Positions 1 through 8,489 of a DNA stretch of 64,000 nucleotides are shown here, one piece after another. The stretch's first letter is position 1. The number at the start of each line of letters is the position of its first letter. The notes below the pieces were generated by a model. It was not told the origin of the DNA. It worked only from the letters and a program-made list of their open reading frames with translations, and ran no database searches. Source of the DNA: Candidatus Kuenenia stuttgartensis (GTDB lineage: Bacteria; Planctomycetota; Planctomycetia; Planctomycetales; Planctomycetaceae); contig CAMDPK010000006.1 of assembly GCA_945904015.1 (NCBI GenBank), forward strand, positions 19,786 through 83,785. Direction: 5' to 3'. Both the position numbers and the translations under genes were made by a program.

Positions 1-2
1 TG

Positions 3-971
3 GAAGTGCTGCTCAAGCACATCAACGAGGCTCCGGCGAAAATCCGTACCGAGGTCATGGACTGTCCGGTGTTCCTCGAACAGGTCGTCCTGCAACTGCT
101 CGAAAAATCGCCGGACAAACGCCCGCACGACGCGCTGATGGTGCAAATCGCCCTGGAGGAAGTCATCGAACGAGTCGCCGCCAAGACCAGCACGATGACG
201 CAGATGACTGCAGGAGCCGGCCAAACCGCGATCGACATGTCGCAACTCTCCGATCCGGCCCAGTTGAAGAAACTGCTCGGCAAGAAAAAGAAGAAACGCA
301 AAGCGACCGGCCCAATCTGGGAACGCGGTTGGTTTCTGGCAAGTTGCCTGGCCGTGATGCTCGGCGGCGTTGCGTGGTCGCTGATGCCGCCGTCCGAAGA
401 AAAACTCTTCGCTCACGCGCTGCCGCTGATGCAAACCGACGACCCGGTCAAATGGCAAGAGGCCAACGATCGGTATCTGAAGTCGCTGCTGGAGCGTTTC
501 CCGAATGGCCAGCACGCCGACGAGGCTCGCGACCTGATCGACAAGCTGGAGATGCACCGCACCGAACGGGGCATCGAAACCCGCCTGCGACTCGGCCAAG
601 ATCCGAAGCACGAAGCCGAGCGGCTATTCCTGCAAGCTCGCGAACTCGAACGCTTCGGCGATTATCTTTCCGCGCGCGAGCAATACCGCGCCCTGATCGA
701 CTTGCTCAAAGATCGCGAGCAAGACCGCTCGTACCGCAACCTCGCCAAACAGCAACTCGCGGTGTTGGAAAACGCCGGAGACGGCAACGTCGATCGCAAA
801 CAAATCGTAAACGACGCCCTAAAGAACGCGCGCGAACAGTTCCTCGGCGGCAAGACGCACGCCGCCGAGGAAACCTGGCGGAGCATCATCAAGCTCTACG
901 ACGGCAAAGCCGAATTCGCCGAAGAAGTCACCGAAGCCCGCGCCGGCCGAGCAGGCCGGTTGAACGAGTAA
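3..971 (+). CDS. Ser/Thr protein kinase, C-terminal part (5' end outside window)
   Basis: The frame is open to the left edge, so only the C-terminal part is present. The first ~60 residues resemble the end of a PknB-type kinase C-lobe, with a DCP..LE..VLQLLEKSP-DKRPHDA stretch that matches the subdomain XI arginine region. A Lys/Arg-rich linker (KKKKKRK) is followed by one membrane segment near residues 105-127 (WFLASCLAVMLGGVAW). The remaining ~190 residues are helical and TPR-like, including RLFLQARELERFGDYLSAREQY, and would lie on the far side of the membrane. The likely role is a membrane-anchored signalling kinase with a protein-interaction sensor. The kinase catalytic residues are not in the window, so activity cannot be judged. 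Confidence 0.75.
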   Translation, partial: EVLLKHINEAPAKIRTEVMDCPVFLEQVVLQLLEKSPDKRPHDALMVQIALEEVIERVAAKTSTMTQMTAGAGQTAIDMSQLSDPAQLKKLLGKKKKKRKATGPIWERGWFLASCLAVMLGGVAWSLMPPSEEKLFAHALPLMQTDDPVKWQEANDRYLKSLLERFPNGQHADEARDLIDKLEMHRTERGIETRLRLGQDPKHEAERLFLQARELERFGDYLSAREQYRALIDLLKDREQDRSYRNLAKQQLAVLENAGDGNVDRKQIVNDALKNAREQFLGGKTHAAEETWRSIIKLYDGKAEFAEEVTEARAGRAGRLNE

Positions 972-1061
972 CCCGAAGCGTCAGCGAGGGCGAACGCTAA
1001 ACCGACGTGATTAGCGGCGAAGCGTTCTGGAGCGTTCGCCCTCGCTGACGCTTCGGGTTAG
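972..1061. repeat. Palindromic repeat, family A (VSEGER type), copy 1
   Basis: Two inverted arms of about 28 bases, starting ACCCGAAGCGTCAGCGAGGG and ending with its reverse complement, are separated by ~35 bases. The same arms recur at 14368-14456 and 21207-21294. It lies just after the kinase stop and before the end of the convergent permease gene, so it could also act as a bidirectional terminator. Confidence 0.85.
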
Positions 1062-1083
1062 TTTGCAACCGAACTCGATCGAG

Positions 1084-4050
1084 TCATTCGCTGCTCGGCT
1101 GCGGAGGCTCGATCAGCCAAATTCGAGCGGTGGCAAAAGCCTCGTTGAAGGTTATGCGGTTCCCATTGTGGTCCGTGAACCACCAATCTCCGTCACGTCC
1201 ACGAGGACGCCGTCGCGGAATGCCAGTTCCGTTGGTCGTCACGAGGAAAGGAATCTCCTTCGGCACAATGACGTGAACACGTCCACCCACGTCTTGAGTC
1301 AATTCTTCCAGGACGCCGTGCGGAAAATAAACGAATTCCCCAGCGGTTAGGGGATCGCGCGGCACTTCTGCGAAGTAGGTTGGAGTCAACTCGGCCAGCG
1401 ACTCCGGGTAGCGTCCCTGCTCGCGGTGGAAATCGGCGAGTGCGAGCAGCAACATCGTGGCTCGGAACGACTCCGCTCGCTTCAAGAATTCGGATTTCAC
1501 GATCACGGAGACTCTCCAATTCATGTTCGGTGGAACGAGTGTGGTTTCCAGGAGAACTCCCTCCACGGAATTTTGGAAGTTACCGAGAGCGAGCAGCTTC
1601 GCCCTCTCCTCCGGCTGCAAGAGTTCGGCGAGGACGGCCAAGTCCTGAGCGGATAGAAATTGAGAATTTGAAAAGTACGGGAGCGGGCTATTCGCCTTCA
1701 GAATCCGTCCCAGCAATTCCGCGCGCTCCAACGCGAGCGACGATTGCCAGCGAACGACGCGATCGGATCGCCAGCGTTCCCAGAACATCGTGCTCCAGAC
1801 CGTCGACCACTTCCAGAACGTCTCAGCCGGCTCCCGACTTTGGACGGACCCGGCGTATCTCTTCCACGTTTCTCCGAGCTTCAGCCACTCTTGAGCTTGG
1901 AGGTACTCGTGATGCACCGCGCGCCGAATCGACGTGCGGTCAGCGGAGATCTCCTCCAGCTTGCGGATCGCAATGAGGATACGGTCGCGAGTTTGTTCTT
2001 TGTGCCGCCCCCATCTGGCGACGGTCGCCAACAACAACGATTCGTGAACGAACGATGACGACGTGTTGGCGAATAAATCACGAACCGGTGCGGCTCGCAA
2101 ATTGGATCGTCTCAGCAATTCGAACGCGATCAGGATGTCGTCCCAGGTCGCGTCGAGGTCTCCACTTTTCAAAGAATGCTCCGCCTGCTGAATCATCAGC
2201 CACGGCAACGTTTCCGGGCGATTTGCCATCGAATCGTCATTGGAGCGAGGCGAGAGGTCGGCCTCGACCAGAGCCAGCGGCACCGGCGACTTGTCATGTG
2301 CCTCGCGCAACAACGGCACTACCGCGACATGCTGTTGCAGCCAGTCGCGATGAAATCCCTTGAACACTTCGGCATGACTTTGCGTATCGGTCCAATCCGG
2401 GTGTTCCTGTTTGAGCCGTTCGATGCGATCGCCGTAGGACTCCAACTGCCCTTCACCCCGTTCGATCTCCGTCATCGCTCTGCGGTAAATGTCGAGCGTT
2501 TCCTTCTCAGCCGGTGTGAGCCGAGCCAGCACGCGCGAGTCTTCGTCCCATTCCGCAGGCAAAGTCACCACTGGGATTTGCACGACGCGATACGTCGCGC
2601 ACGTCACGAGCAAGAGACCGATGGGAACTCCAAGTCCCAGCCACAACCTCCGGCGAGCCGCTCGATCACGGCGTTCCTCGACCCAGTCGTTCGCCTTGAG
2701 CCACGTCACGAACAGCGCGATCACCGGCAACGAACCGACCGACCACCACGTCGGAGCCAGCCACGAAGTCATCAATCCGCCCCACATGCCGCCGAACACC
2801 GTCAACGCGATCCCCACGGCAATCGCCACCACCGAACTGCGAATCAACATGGCCGCGAATTGTCCGGCGGAATACGCAATCAACGGCACAACCCCCGCCA
2901 ACATCACATCAAACGCCGCATGACCGGCTGAGTGCGGATACGCGACGTTTTCCAAATGCCGTTTCCACAACGTCCCGGCGCACATCAGCAGCACCGGCGG
3001 AATCCAAATCACTTGGCGACTCAGCCAGGCGAATCGCGGCGAACAACCTCGCTCGGTCAGGAAGCGAAACCGGCCGCCCCATTGCTCGGGCGCGAATGCA
3101 AACACACCAAAGAAGAAACTGCCGATGAACGACGGGAGCATCAACAGCTCCCATTCGCGAAAGTTTTTCAATCTGAGGAAATGAAATCCGTACCAAACCA
3201 AGAAGGCGATCATCACCCAGCGGCCGTCTCGCCAGCTCAACCACAACAGCCGCGACCAGCCAATCTGGCGCTGACCGAGATACGGCGGCAGTTCGGCATC
3301 CGCTGGATAGCTCGACACGGAGTCGCGCGTCAGTCGAATCCGCCAGCGCGGCAGCCGCAGCCGATCTTCAAACCACAGCTTGCCCAGCACGACATCGGCG
3401 GTCGTCAGCAGGACGAGAACTGCGAAACGACTCAACGTAAATCGAAAGTCTTCGTTGAGCAGATTGAAAACGTCGTTTCGACCGCTCGTGAAATACGGCA
3501 ACACGACCTGAATCGTCAACGATTGCCACGCGATGGCGACGACCACGCCCCACAACGGCTGCCGCACCAACAGCGATGCGAAGACACTCCATGCGAAAAT
3601 CTCTGCCATGTACAACAGGCCGTAGGTTCCAAACCAAGTGCTCTCATGCGGTGCATCCCACAGAAACACTCCGCGCGTCACCAGCCACAGAATGGCAGTC
3701 AGCAGCAAGCTGCTCGCAGCAGCGAAACCAATCTTCGCCCAGAACACTCGCGGCTGATTTGTCGGCAGCACTCGTTGAAAATCAAACACGCCGGTTTCGT
3801 GCTCGACCGAGAACATTGTCGCGCAGCAGCCCAGCAGATAGACAACCGAAGCGATGAAGCCAGTCGCCATCAACGAGTTAGCGATGCCTTCCGTCATTCC
3901 ACCGGACGGCCGGAAACCGTCGTTGATCCAAATCAGTCCGAGTAAGCCGACCTGCATCAGCGGCGTCGCGATCAGCAACGCCAGCCACAGCGGCCGCTGA
4001 GTGCGGTATTCCTTCCAGACCAAGCGCCAGAATGGAGTGTCTGAGAACAT
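1084..4050 (-). CDS. ABC-2 type transporter permease with long soluble C-terminal domain
   Basis: About 988 residues. The start is set at the ATG before FSDTPFWRLVWKEYRTQ; the open frame runs further upstream, but that stretch encodes a palindromic repeat. The first ~500 residues hold many hydrophobic segments typical of ABC-2 export permeases (PLWLALLIATPLMQVGLLGL, FIASVVYLLGCCATMF and others). The last ~430 residues are soluble and mostly helical, with a run of predicted helices after AEWDEDSRVLARLTPAEKE; I do not recognise this domain. The gene follows an ABC ATPase (4229-5122) and a GntR repressor (5200-5607) on the same strand, so the three probably form one exporter operon. The substrate is unknown. 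Confidence 0.75.
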   Translation of the reverse strand: MFSDTPFWRLVWKEYRTQRPLWLALLIATPLMQVGLLGLIWINDGFRPSGGMTEGIANSLMATGFIASVVYLLGCCATMFSVEHETGVFDFQRVLPTNQPRVFWAKIGFAAASSLLLTAILWLVTRGVFLWDAPHESTWFGTYGLLYMAEIFAWSVFASLLVRQPLWGVVVAIAWQSLTIQVVLPYFTSGRNDVFNLLNEDFRFTLSRFAVLVLLTTADVVLGKLWFEDRLRLPRWRIRLTRDSVSSYPADAELPPYLGQRQIGWSRLLWLSWRDGRWVMIAFLVWYGFHFLRLKNFREWELLMLPSFIGSFFFGVFAFAPEQWGGRFRFLTERGCSPRFAWLSRQVIWIPPVLLMCAGTLWKRHLENVAYPHSAGHAAFDVMLAGVVPLIAYSAGQFAAMLIRSSVVAIAVGIALTVFGGMWGGLMTSWLAPTWWSVGSLPVIALFVTWLKANDWVEERRDRAARRRLWLGLGVPIGLLLVTCATYRVVQIPVVTLPAEWDEDSRVLARLTPAEKETLDIYRRAMTEIERGEGQLESYGDRIERLKQEHPDWTDTQSHAEVFKGFHRDWLQQHVAVVPLLREAHDKSPVPLALVEADLSPRSNDDSMANRPETLPWLMIQQAEHSLKSGDLDATWDDILIAFELLRRSNLRAAPVRDLFANTSSSFVHESLLLATVARWGRHKEQTRDRILIAIRKLEEISADRTSIRRAVHHEYLQAQEWLKLGETWKRYAGSVQSREPAETFWKWSTVWSTMFWERWRSDRVVRWQSSLALERAELLGRILKANSPLPYFSNSQFLSAQDLAVLAELLQPEERAKLLALGNFQNSVEGVLLETTLVPPNMNWRVSVIVKSEFLKRAESFRATMLLLALADFHREQGRYPESLAELTPTYFAEVPRDPLTAGEFVYFPHGVLEELTQDVGGRVHVIVPKEIPFLVTTNGTGIPRRRPRGRDGDWWFTDHNGNRITFNEAFATARIWLIEPPQPSSE

Positions 4051-4063
4051 GATGGTCTTTCCC

Positions 4064-4226
4064 TGGAGTGCGGCGGCTTGACGCAGCCCTCCATTCATTT
4101 GGAATGACGGCGTTGATTCGCCAGAAAACACTCTTTTGTCAGCCAACTTTCGCGACTGCGATTGTTGAACTTCAAAGGTCGCTATTTCAGATGAATGGAG
4201 GACGGTGTCGAGCCACCGCACTCCAG
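4064..4226. repeat. Palindromic repeat, family B, copy 1
   Basis: Inverted arms CTGGAGTGCGGCGGCTTGACGC... (4064-4096) and its near complement ending ...CCACCGCACTCCAGG (4192-4226) enclose ~95 bases of lower G+C. The same arms occur at 32161-32270. It fills the gap between the ABC ATPase and permease genes. Confidence 0.8.
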
Positions 4227-4228
4227 GA

Positions 4229-5122
4229 TCACTGCATGTACGCAGTGAAAATTTCTTCGAGGTTCGGTTTACGGACGGCAACTTCCGCGACGGATTCGTT
4301 CAGCCGCAGAGTCTCGATGTCGGGCGGAGCAATTCCGCGAGTCAGAATTTGCCACTGTCTTGCCCGGCGCGATTGACGCAAAACTTCGCCGACTATTTCC
4401 GGCGGCTGAGCGAAACCCTCGGCGAGCGTCACGGTCAATTCGCTGATCTCGTCTTTCAGTCGTTCGAGCCGTTCGCACAGCAACAGCTTTCCGTGACGGA
4501 GGATCGCGACCATGTCAGCGACCCGCTCGACTTCGTGGATTTGGTGGCTCGACAGAAACACAGTCTTGCCGGTCGCGGTGCGGTCCACCATCCGTTCCAG
4601 AAACTCGCGCCGCACCATCGGGTCGAGTCCTGAAGTCGGCTCGTCGAGAATGAGCAACTCCGGGTCATGTCCCAGTGACAGCGCGAGTGCGACTTTCGCC
4701 TTCATGCCCTTCGACAACTCTTTGATCTTCCGCGTCGCCGGCAATTGGAATTGAGCGGCCAACTGCCGATACCTCGGCAAAAAACCGTCGCCGTAGAACC
4801 CGGACGTGTACCAGCCGATCTCGTCGACGGTCATCCATTCGTAGAGCGTCGGCTTCTCAAACACGCAGCCCGCTCGCTCGCGAATCTTCAGCCCGTCCCG
4901 CCGGCAGTCCAAACCGAGCACTTCGAGCTTCCCTTCATCGGGATGTCCCAAGCCGAGCAGTGCTCGAATGGCCGTCGTCTTGCCCGCTCCGTTCTCGCCG
5001 AGCAACGCGAACACCACGCCGCGCGGCACCTCGAACGAGACGCCGTCGAGTGCCACCTCGCGGCCAAACCGTTTCGTCACGTTCTCCAGCCGAATCACCG
5101 GAACATCCTCAGTTGCAGGCAT
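4229..5122 (-). CDS. ABC transporter ATP-binding protein
   Basis: About 297 residues with a complete ABC nucleotide-binding domain. Walker A is GENGAGKTT near residue 38, the signature is LSKGMKAKVALALSLG, and Walker B is LLILDEPTSGLD, followed by an H-loop (FLSSHQIHEVERVADMV). The C-terminal ~70 residues are the variable domain seen in CcmA/YtrB-like exporters. It powers the permease at 1084-4050. It lies 77 bases downstream of the GntR regulator; the order regulator-ATPase-permease is typical of YtrA-controlled exporters. Confidence 0.88.
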   Translation of the reverse strand: MPATEDVPVIRLENVTKRFGREVALDGVSFEVPRGVVFALLGENGAGKTTAIRALLGLGHPDEGKLEVLGLDCRRDGLKIRERAGCVFEKPTLYEWMTVDEIGWYTSGFYGDGFLPRYRQLAAQFQLPATRKIKELSKGMKAKVALALSLGHDPELLILDEPTSGLDPMVRREFLERMVDRTATGKTVFLSSHQIHEVERVADMVAILRHGKLLLCERLERLKDEISELTVTLAEGFAQPPEIVGEVLRQSRRARQWQILTRGIAPPDIETLRLNESVAEVAVRKPNLEEIFTAYMQ

Positions 5123-5147
5123 GATTGATCCTTTTCGGGATTGGTCA

Positions 5148-5183
5148 GTCGTCCGTTGTCAGTCGGTCAAAACAACGGACGAC
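5148..5183. repeat. Hairpin between GntR and ABC ATPase genes
   Basis: Twelve-base inverted arms GTCGTCCGTTGT and ACAACGGACGAC with a 12-base loop. There is no T-run, so it may be an mRNA processing or attenuation element inside the operon, or another small palindromic repeat. Confidence 0.6.
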
Positions 5184-5199
5184 GAACAACGGACAAAAC

Positions 5200-5607
5200 T
5201 CATTTGCCTCTCAATTTCGCCGCCAGTTTCTTGTCGATCGCCGGCATCTCCGCAGCGATCAACTTTTGAATCTCGTCCGCATCGAGGCCGCTCTGCCGAG
5301 CTTCCCACAACGTCTCGCGAAGACGTTCTTGCACCAGTTTGATCCGCTCGGCCCGGCACAATTTGACCGCCCCCGAAGCGACAGCCAGTCCCATGCCGCG
5401 AACGTTTTCCAGCACCGCTTCGACTTGAAGCTGCTGATACGCCTTCGAAACCGTGTTGAGATTCACCGCCAATTCGCGAGCCAACTCACGCACTGACGGA
5501 GCCATCTCGCCGGGCGGCAAGGCTCCGGTCGCCACCGCGAATTTGATCTGCCGCACGATCTGATCGTAGATCGCCAGCCCGTTGTCCGGATCGACGTGCA
5601 GGAACAT
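5200..5607 (-). CDS. GntR-family transcriptional regulator, YtrA subfamily
   Basis: About 135 residues. The N-terminal ~70 residues are a winged helix of the GntR type: AIYDQIVRQIKFAVATGAL, PPGEMAPSVRELARELAVN and LNTVSKAYQQLQVEAVLEN. Only a short helical tail follows (~60 residues), which is the YtrA arrangement without a large effector domain. YtrA-type proteins usually repress a neighbouring ABC exporter. The first gene downstream is such an ATPase, and a perfect palindrome lies 11 bases in front of the start codon, so autoregulation of the whole operon is the simple reading. Confidence 0.88.
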   Translation of the reverse strand: MFLHVDPDNGLAIYDQIVRQIKFAVATGALPPGEMAPSVRELARELAVNLNTVSKAYQQLQVEAVLENVRGMGLAVASGAVKLCRAERIKLVQERLRETLWEARQSGLDADEIQKLIAAEMPAIDKKLAAKLRGK

Positions 5608-5618
5608 GATTGTCTCCG

Positions 5619-5638
5619 TGTCATAGACGACTATGACA
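5619..5638. promoter_or_regulatory. Putative operator for the YtrA-type repressor
   Basis: Perfect palindrome TGTCATAG-ACGA-CTATGACA, immediately followed by a third half-site-like GTATGACA. It sits 12-31 bases upstream of the GntR start codon. On the minus strand a TTGAAT and a CATACT hexamer with a 16-base spacer lie just upstream and next to it, so a bound dimer would cover the promoter or initial transcribed region. Assignment to this repressor is inferred from position. Confidence 0.65.
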
Positions 5639-5684
5639 GTATGACAATCCGTCCGAACAATTCAAGCGGATTGTGGAAAAAATT

Positions 5685-5742
5685 AGCACGACGCGCCAGC
5701 GAGTGGTTTCTCGGACAAGACCACTCGCTGGCGCGTCGTGCT
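5685..5742. repeat. Palindromic repeat, family E, copy 1
   Basis: Inverted arms TAGCACGACGCGCCAGCGAG and its complement ending CTCGCTGGCGCGTCGTGCT, loop ~16 bases. A second, coding copy lies at 12615-12674. It is placed between the divergent end of the next exporter operon and the GntR promoter. Confidence 0.8.
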
Positions 5743-5762
5743 GGTGTGGCGGGAGGTGACGC

Positions 5763-7406
5763 TCACGCCGGCGTATCTACGCTCGGATCGAAGCGGTGGA
5801 AGGCGTAAGTCAGCAGCGGGACTAAGCCGGCGCATTCGGCGATCAGCACAATCGCGGCCGGGATCACAGCCAGCAGCGGTGATTGCAGCATCGCTCCGGG
5901 AATGACCGCGACGCCGACAATCGCCAGGCCGCCGCCGAGCAGCAACATCTTCAAAAACACGAACAACATTTGCCGGCCGGCATTCTGAAAGTCACCGGGC
6001 GCGCCTTTCATCATGCGTGTCGGATACCAGTAAAAAATCAGCTTGTCGATTCCAAACAACAAAAAATTGAGCGGCAGCGACAGCACCGCCGCGCAGATCA
6101 ACCAGCCGGCGATCGACGGCAGCAGGCCGCACAACGCCAGAAAAAACGTGCCTTGCACCGCCGACAGCAGCCCGACGAAGCCGAGTAGCTCGCCTAACAC
6201 GATTGCGGCCGGACGCAGCGGGAGCGATTTGAGATAGCCGACTCGTTCAATGTCGTTTTGCAGCGACATGCAGATCAGAAAGCTGACGTAGACCATCACT
6301 CCGATTCCCGCCGCTGCGGCGGCGAACGGTTGTTCGGGAGTCTTGCGATGAATCGTGAACGCCATCCCACTCGCCAGCAGCACGGCACCACCGAGCAACC
6401 AAAACAGCTTGAGCGACGTGCGGAAGTTGGTCGTCAATCGCTGCCAAACGATCGGGCCAATGCCGTTCCAAAATGGCAGAGTCGGTAGCCGACGTCGAGC
6501 GACTTGCGAAGTCGGCGCGCTGAACATGTGCCACGCCCCTTTCGTCTGAGCCGCCTTGATCCGAGCCGACAACTTTTCGCTGATCGCGAGGGCGGCTTCC
6601 AACGACAGGCCATCCAGTCGATACGCGACCGCCAGCAGAATCGCGTCGAGCAGCAGCACCAAGCCTGTTGAGATGCCGAAGCTGACTGGATCGCTCGCGA
6701 AGATCATCCGCGCGAACACGTCAAACGGCGCGAGCAACCAGCGTCCGGCCGGTGAACTACGGAATGAACTCGCCAGGGCGACGAAGTTGCCGCTCGGAGC
6801 ATTCAGCACCATCTGCGTGACCGCGACCAAGACCCACACGCTGACGCTGTATCCAAGCACTCGGCGCAGCAACACGTTCGATTTGGCTTCGAGCACTTGC
6901 CGCACGAAGGCGACATTCATCGTCAGCAATTGGATGAACGACAGCGTCAGCACACCGCCAACGAATCCGCCGATCCACAACAGCACGCCGCGCGCCAGGA
7001 ACAGCGACAAGAACAGACTGAGAAGTACTAAGCCGAAGAGACTTTGCAACAGCTTGTACGTCAGCAAGTGCCGGCGTTGAAACGGGGCCGGAAACAGGAA
7101 CGCGACTTCGCTCGCCGTGAAGAAGACGGTGGCCTCACCGGTCGAGAACAGCATTGCCCAAGTCGTGAACGCGAACATCGCGAAGGCTGCGATGCTGCGA
7201 AACTGCTCGATCATCCCGGCAGCCACTTCCGGTGCGGCCGACTGCATCCGGCCGGCAAAAACCATCGACCCAAGGCCCAAGACGACCATCAGCAAGATAA
7301 ACCCGACCTGCACGAATCCGCGCAGCGTCTTCAAGCTCCGCCAAAACTGGCGAAACCCGCCACGCCATTTCAAGCGAATCAGCTTCCACAGGGCGGAGTG
7401 AAACAT
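5763..7406 (-). CDS. Putative ABC exporter membrane subunit
   Basis: About 547 residues from the ATG before FHSALWKLIRLKWRGG; the frame further upstream encodes a palindromic repeat. It has around ten to twelve hydrophobic segments, for example GFVQVGFILLMVVLGLGSMV, FAMFAFTTWAMLF and, near the C-terminus, LLLGGGLAIVGVAVIPG. The layout (short cytoplasmic N-terminus, membrane block, long loop, second membrane block) matches the putative ABC exporter family (PF16962-like). It sits 61 bases downstream of its ATPase at 7468-8196. The substrate is unknown. Confidence 0.75.
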   Translation of the reverse strand: MFHSALWKLIRLKWRGGFRQFWRSLKTLRGFVQVGFILLMVVLGLGSMVFAGRMQSAAPEVAAGMIEQFRSIAAFAMFAFTTWAMLFSTGEATVFFTASEVAFLFPAPFQRRHLLTYKLLQSLFGLVLLSLFLSLFLARGVLLWIGGFVGGVLTLSFIQLLTMNVAFVRQVLEAKSNVLLRRVLGYSVSVWVLVAVTQMVLNAPSGNFVALASSFRSSPAGRWLLAPFDVFARMIFASDPVSFGISTGLVLLLDAILLAVAYRLDGLSLEAALAISEKLSARIKAAQTKGAWHMFSAPTSQVARRRLPTLPFWNGIGPIVWQRLTTNFRTSLKLFWLLGGAVLLASGMAFTIHRKTPEQPFAAAAAGIGVMVYVSFLICMSLQNDIERVGYLKSLPLRPAAIVLGELLGFVGLLSAVQGTFFLALCGLLPSIAGWLICAAVLSLPLNFLLFGIDKLIFYWYPTRMMKGAPGDFQNAGRQMLFVFLKMLLLGGGLAIVGVAVIPGAMLQSPLLAVIPAAIVLIAECAGLVPLLTYAFHRFDPSVDTPA

Positions 7407-7420
7407 GGGTGTCCTAGAAG

Positions 7421-7467
7421 GAGGATGGGCACTCTTGCCCGTCATTCGTCGGGCAGGAGTGCCCAAC
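7421..7467. repeat. Palindromic repeat, family C, copy 1
   Basis: Inverted arms GATGGGCACTCTTGCCCGTC and CGGGCAGGAGTGCCCAAC. Further copies lie at 54315-54385 and 63005-63072. It occupies the gap between ATPase and permease genes in the same operon. Confidence 0.8.
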
Positions 7468-8196
7468 TTACGTCGGACGTTCCGTGAGTTGAAAAAAGAA
7501 ATCTTCCAGCGAGGCATCCGCACCGAGTTCCGCCAATTTGTTTTTGGCTTCAGAAATCGTCCCTTGAAACAAGCACTGACCGCGGTGCATCAGCAGCAAA
7601 TGGCTGCACAAGTCTTCGATCAGATCGAGCAGGTGCGAACTGACCATCACCGCCGCTCCGGCCGCCGCTCGTTCGCGGATCGACTCTTTCAACGTCCGAA
7701 TGCCGCGCGGGTCGAGGCCGGTCAGCGGCTCGTCGAACAGGATCGCTTCCGGCTGATGCAGGTACGCGCAGCAGATCGCCACCTTCTGCCGCATCCCGCG
7801 TGAGAGTTCTTGAGCGATCGTGTCCCGTTTTTCGGTCAGCTCAAACTGCGTGAGCAATCGCTCGGCCTCGGCTTCAAAGGCCGACACACGATAGACCGAC
7901 GCGGTGAATTCCAGGTGTCCCCAAACCGTCAGCACGTCGAAGAGTTGCGGCTCGTCCGGGATGAACGCCAGCCGACTCTTCGCCGCGATCGGGTCTTGGA
8001 CGATGTCATGCCCCGCGACGGTCAATCGCCCGCGAGTCGGCGGAATGATCCCAGCGAGCGCTCGCAACGTCGTCGTCTTGCCGGCACCGTTCGGCCCAAC
8101 CAGTCCGACGATGGAGCCGGCGGGAACCTCAAAGCTGAGTCCCCGAACCGCCACCGTCTCGCGATACGTTTTCTCGTAGCCTTCGACTCGGATCAT
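7468..8196 (-). CDS. ABC transporter ATP-binding protein
   Basis: About 242 residues from the ATG before IRVEGYEKTYRETVAV. Walker A is GPNGAGKTTT near residue 40, the signature is LSRGMRQKVAICCAYLH, Walker B is AILFDEPLTGLD, and the switch His is in VMVSSHLLDLIEDL. The length equals a single nucleotide-binding domain. It is the first gene of a two-gene exporter operon with the membrane subunit at 5763-7406. The longer frame upstream (to 8487) runs through a palindromic repeat and is not credible as protein. Confidence 0.88.
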   Translation of the reverse strand: MIRVEGYEKTYRETVAVRGLSFEVPAGSIVGLVGPNGAGKTTTLRALAGIIPPTRGRLTVAGHDIVQDPIAAKSRLAFIPDEPQLFDVLTVWGHLEFTASVYRVSAFEAEAERLLTQFELTEKRDTIAQELSRGMRQKVAICCAYLHQPEAILFDEPLTGLDPRGIRTLKESIRERAAAGAAVMVSSHLLDLIEDLCSHLLLMHRGQCLFQGTISEAKNKLAELGADASLEDFFFQLTERPT

Positions 8197-8219
8197 CAGC
8201 GACTCCCGTGACTCAGTTT

Positions 8220-8346
8220 GTAGCCCTGTCGCTCCGCGACAGGAAAGCCGAACACTTCCAACGGCGTCGATCGCGCGATCAATCCACAAGCACCAATTCA
8301 CGACATTCTCACGCCCGGCTGTCCTGTCGCGGAGTGACAGGGCTAC
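8220..8346. repeat. Palindromic repeat, family D, in a 293-base gap
   Basis: Arms GTAGCCCTGTCGCTCCGCGA (8220-8248) and its complement TCGCGGAGTGACAGGGCTAC (8317-8346) enclose ~70 bases. The gap 8197-8489 separates the divergent ABC operon and moxR and must carry both promoters; nothing else was recognised in it. Confidence 0.8.
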
Positions 8347-8489
8347 GTGAGGCGGACATTCAAACCAACCTGATGGTTTCAAGCAAAGCACTGCCGAGGA
8401 GTTCGTTGACTCCGCGTTAAGGGCGGCTAGCCTACGCATCGACGTTCGCCGATCACCAGGCTTCTCCAAATCCACGACGAGGAACAACG

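Noticed and set aside
329..1000. Long Arg-rich open frame overlapping the first kinase fragment
   Set aside because: It is the shadow of the kinase frame in high-G+C DNA; the product is Arg/Pro-rich without family features, while the other frame has kinase, membrane and TPR features.
8197..8487. N-terminal extension of the ABC ATPase
   Set aside because: The extension translates palindromic repeat D (VALSLRDR type) and has no similarity to ABC proteins; the ATG at 8196 matches the domain start.
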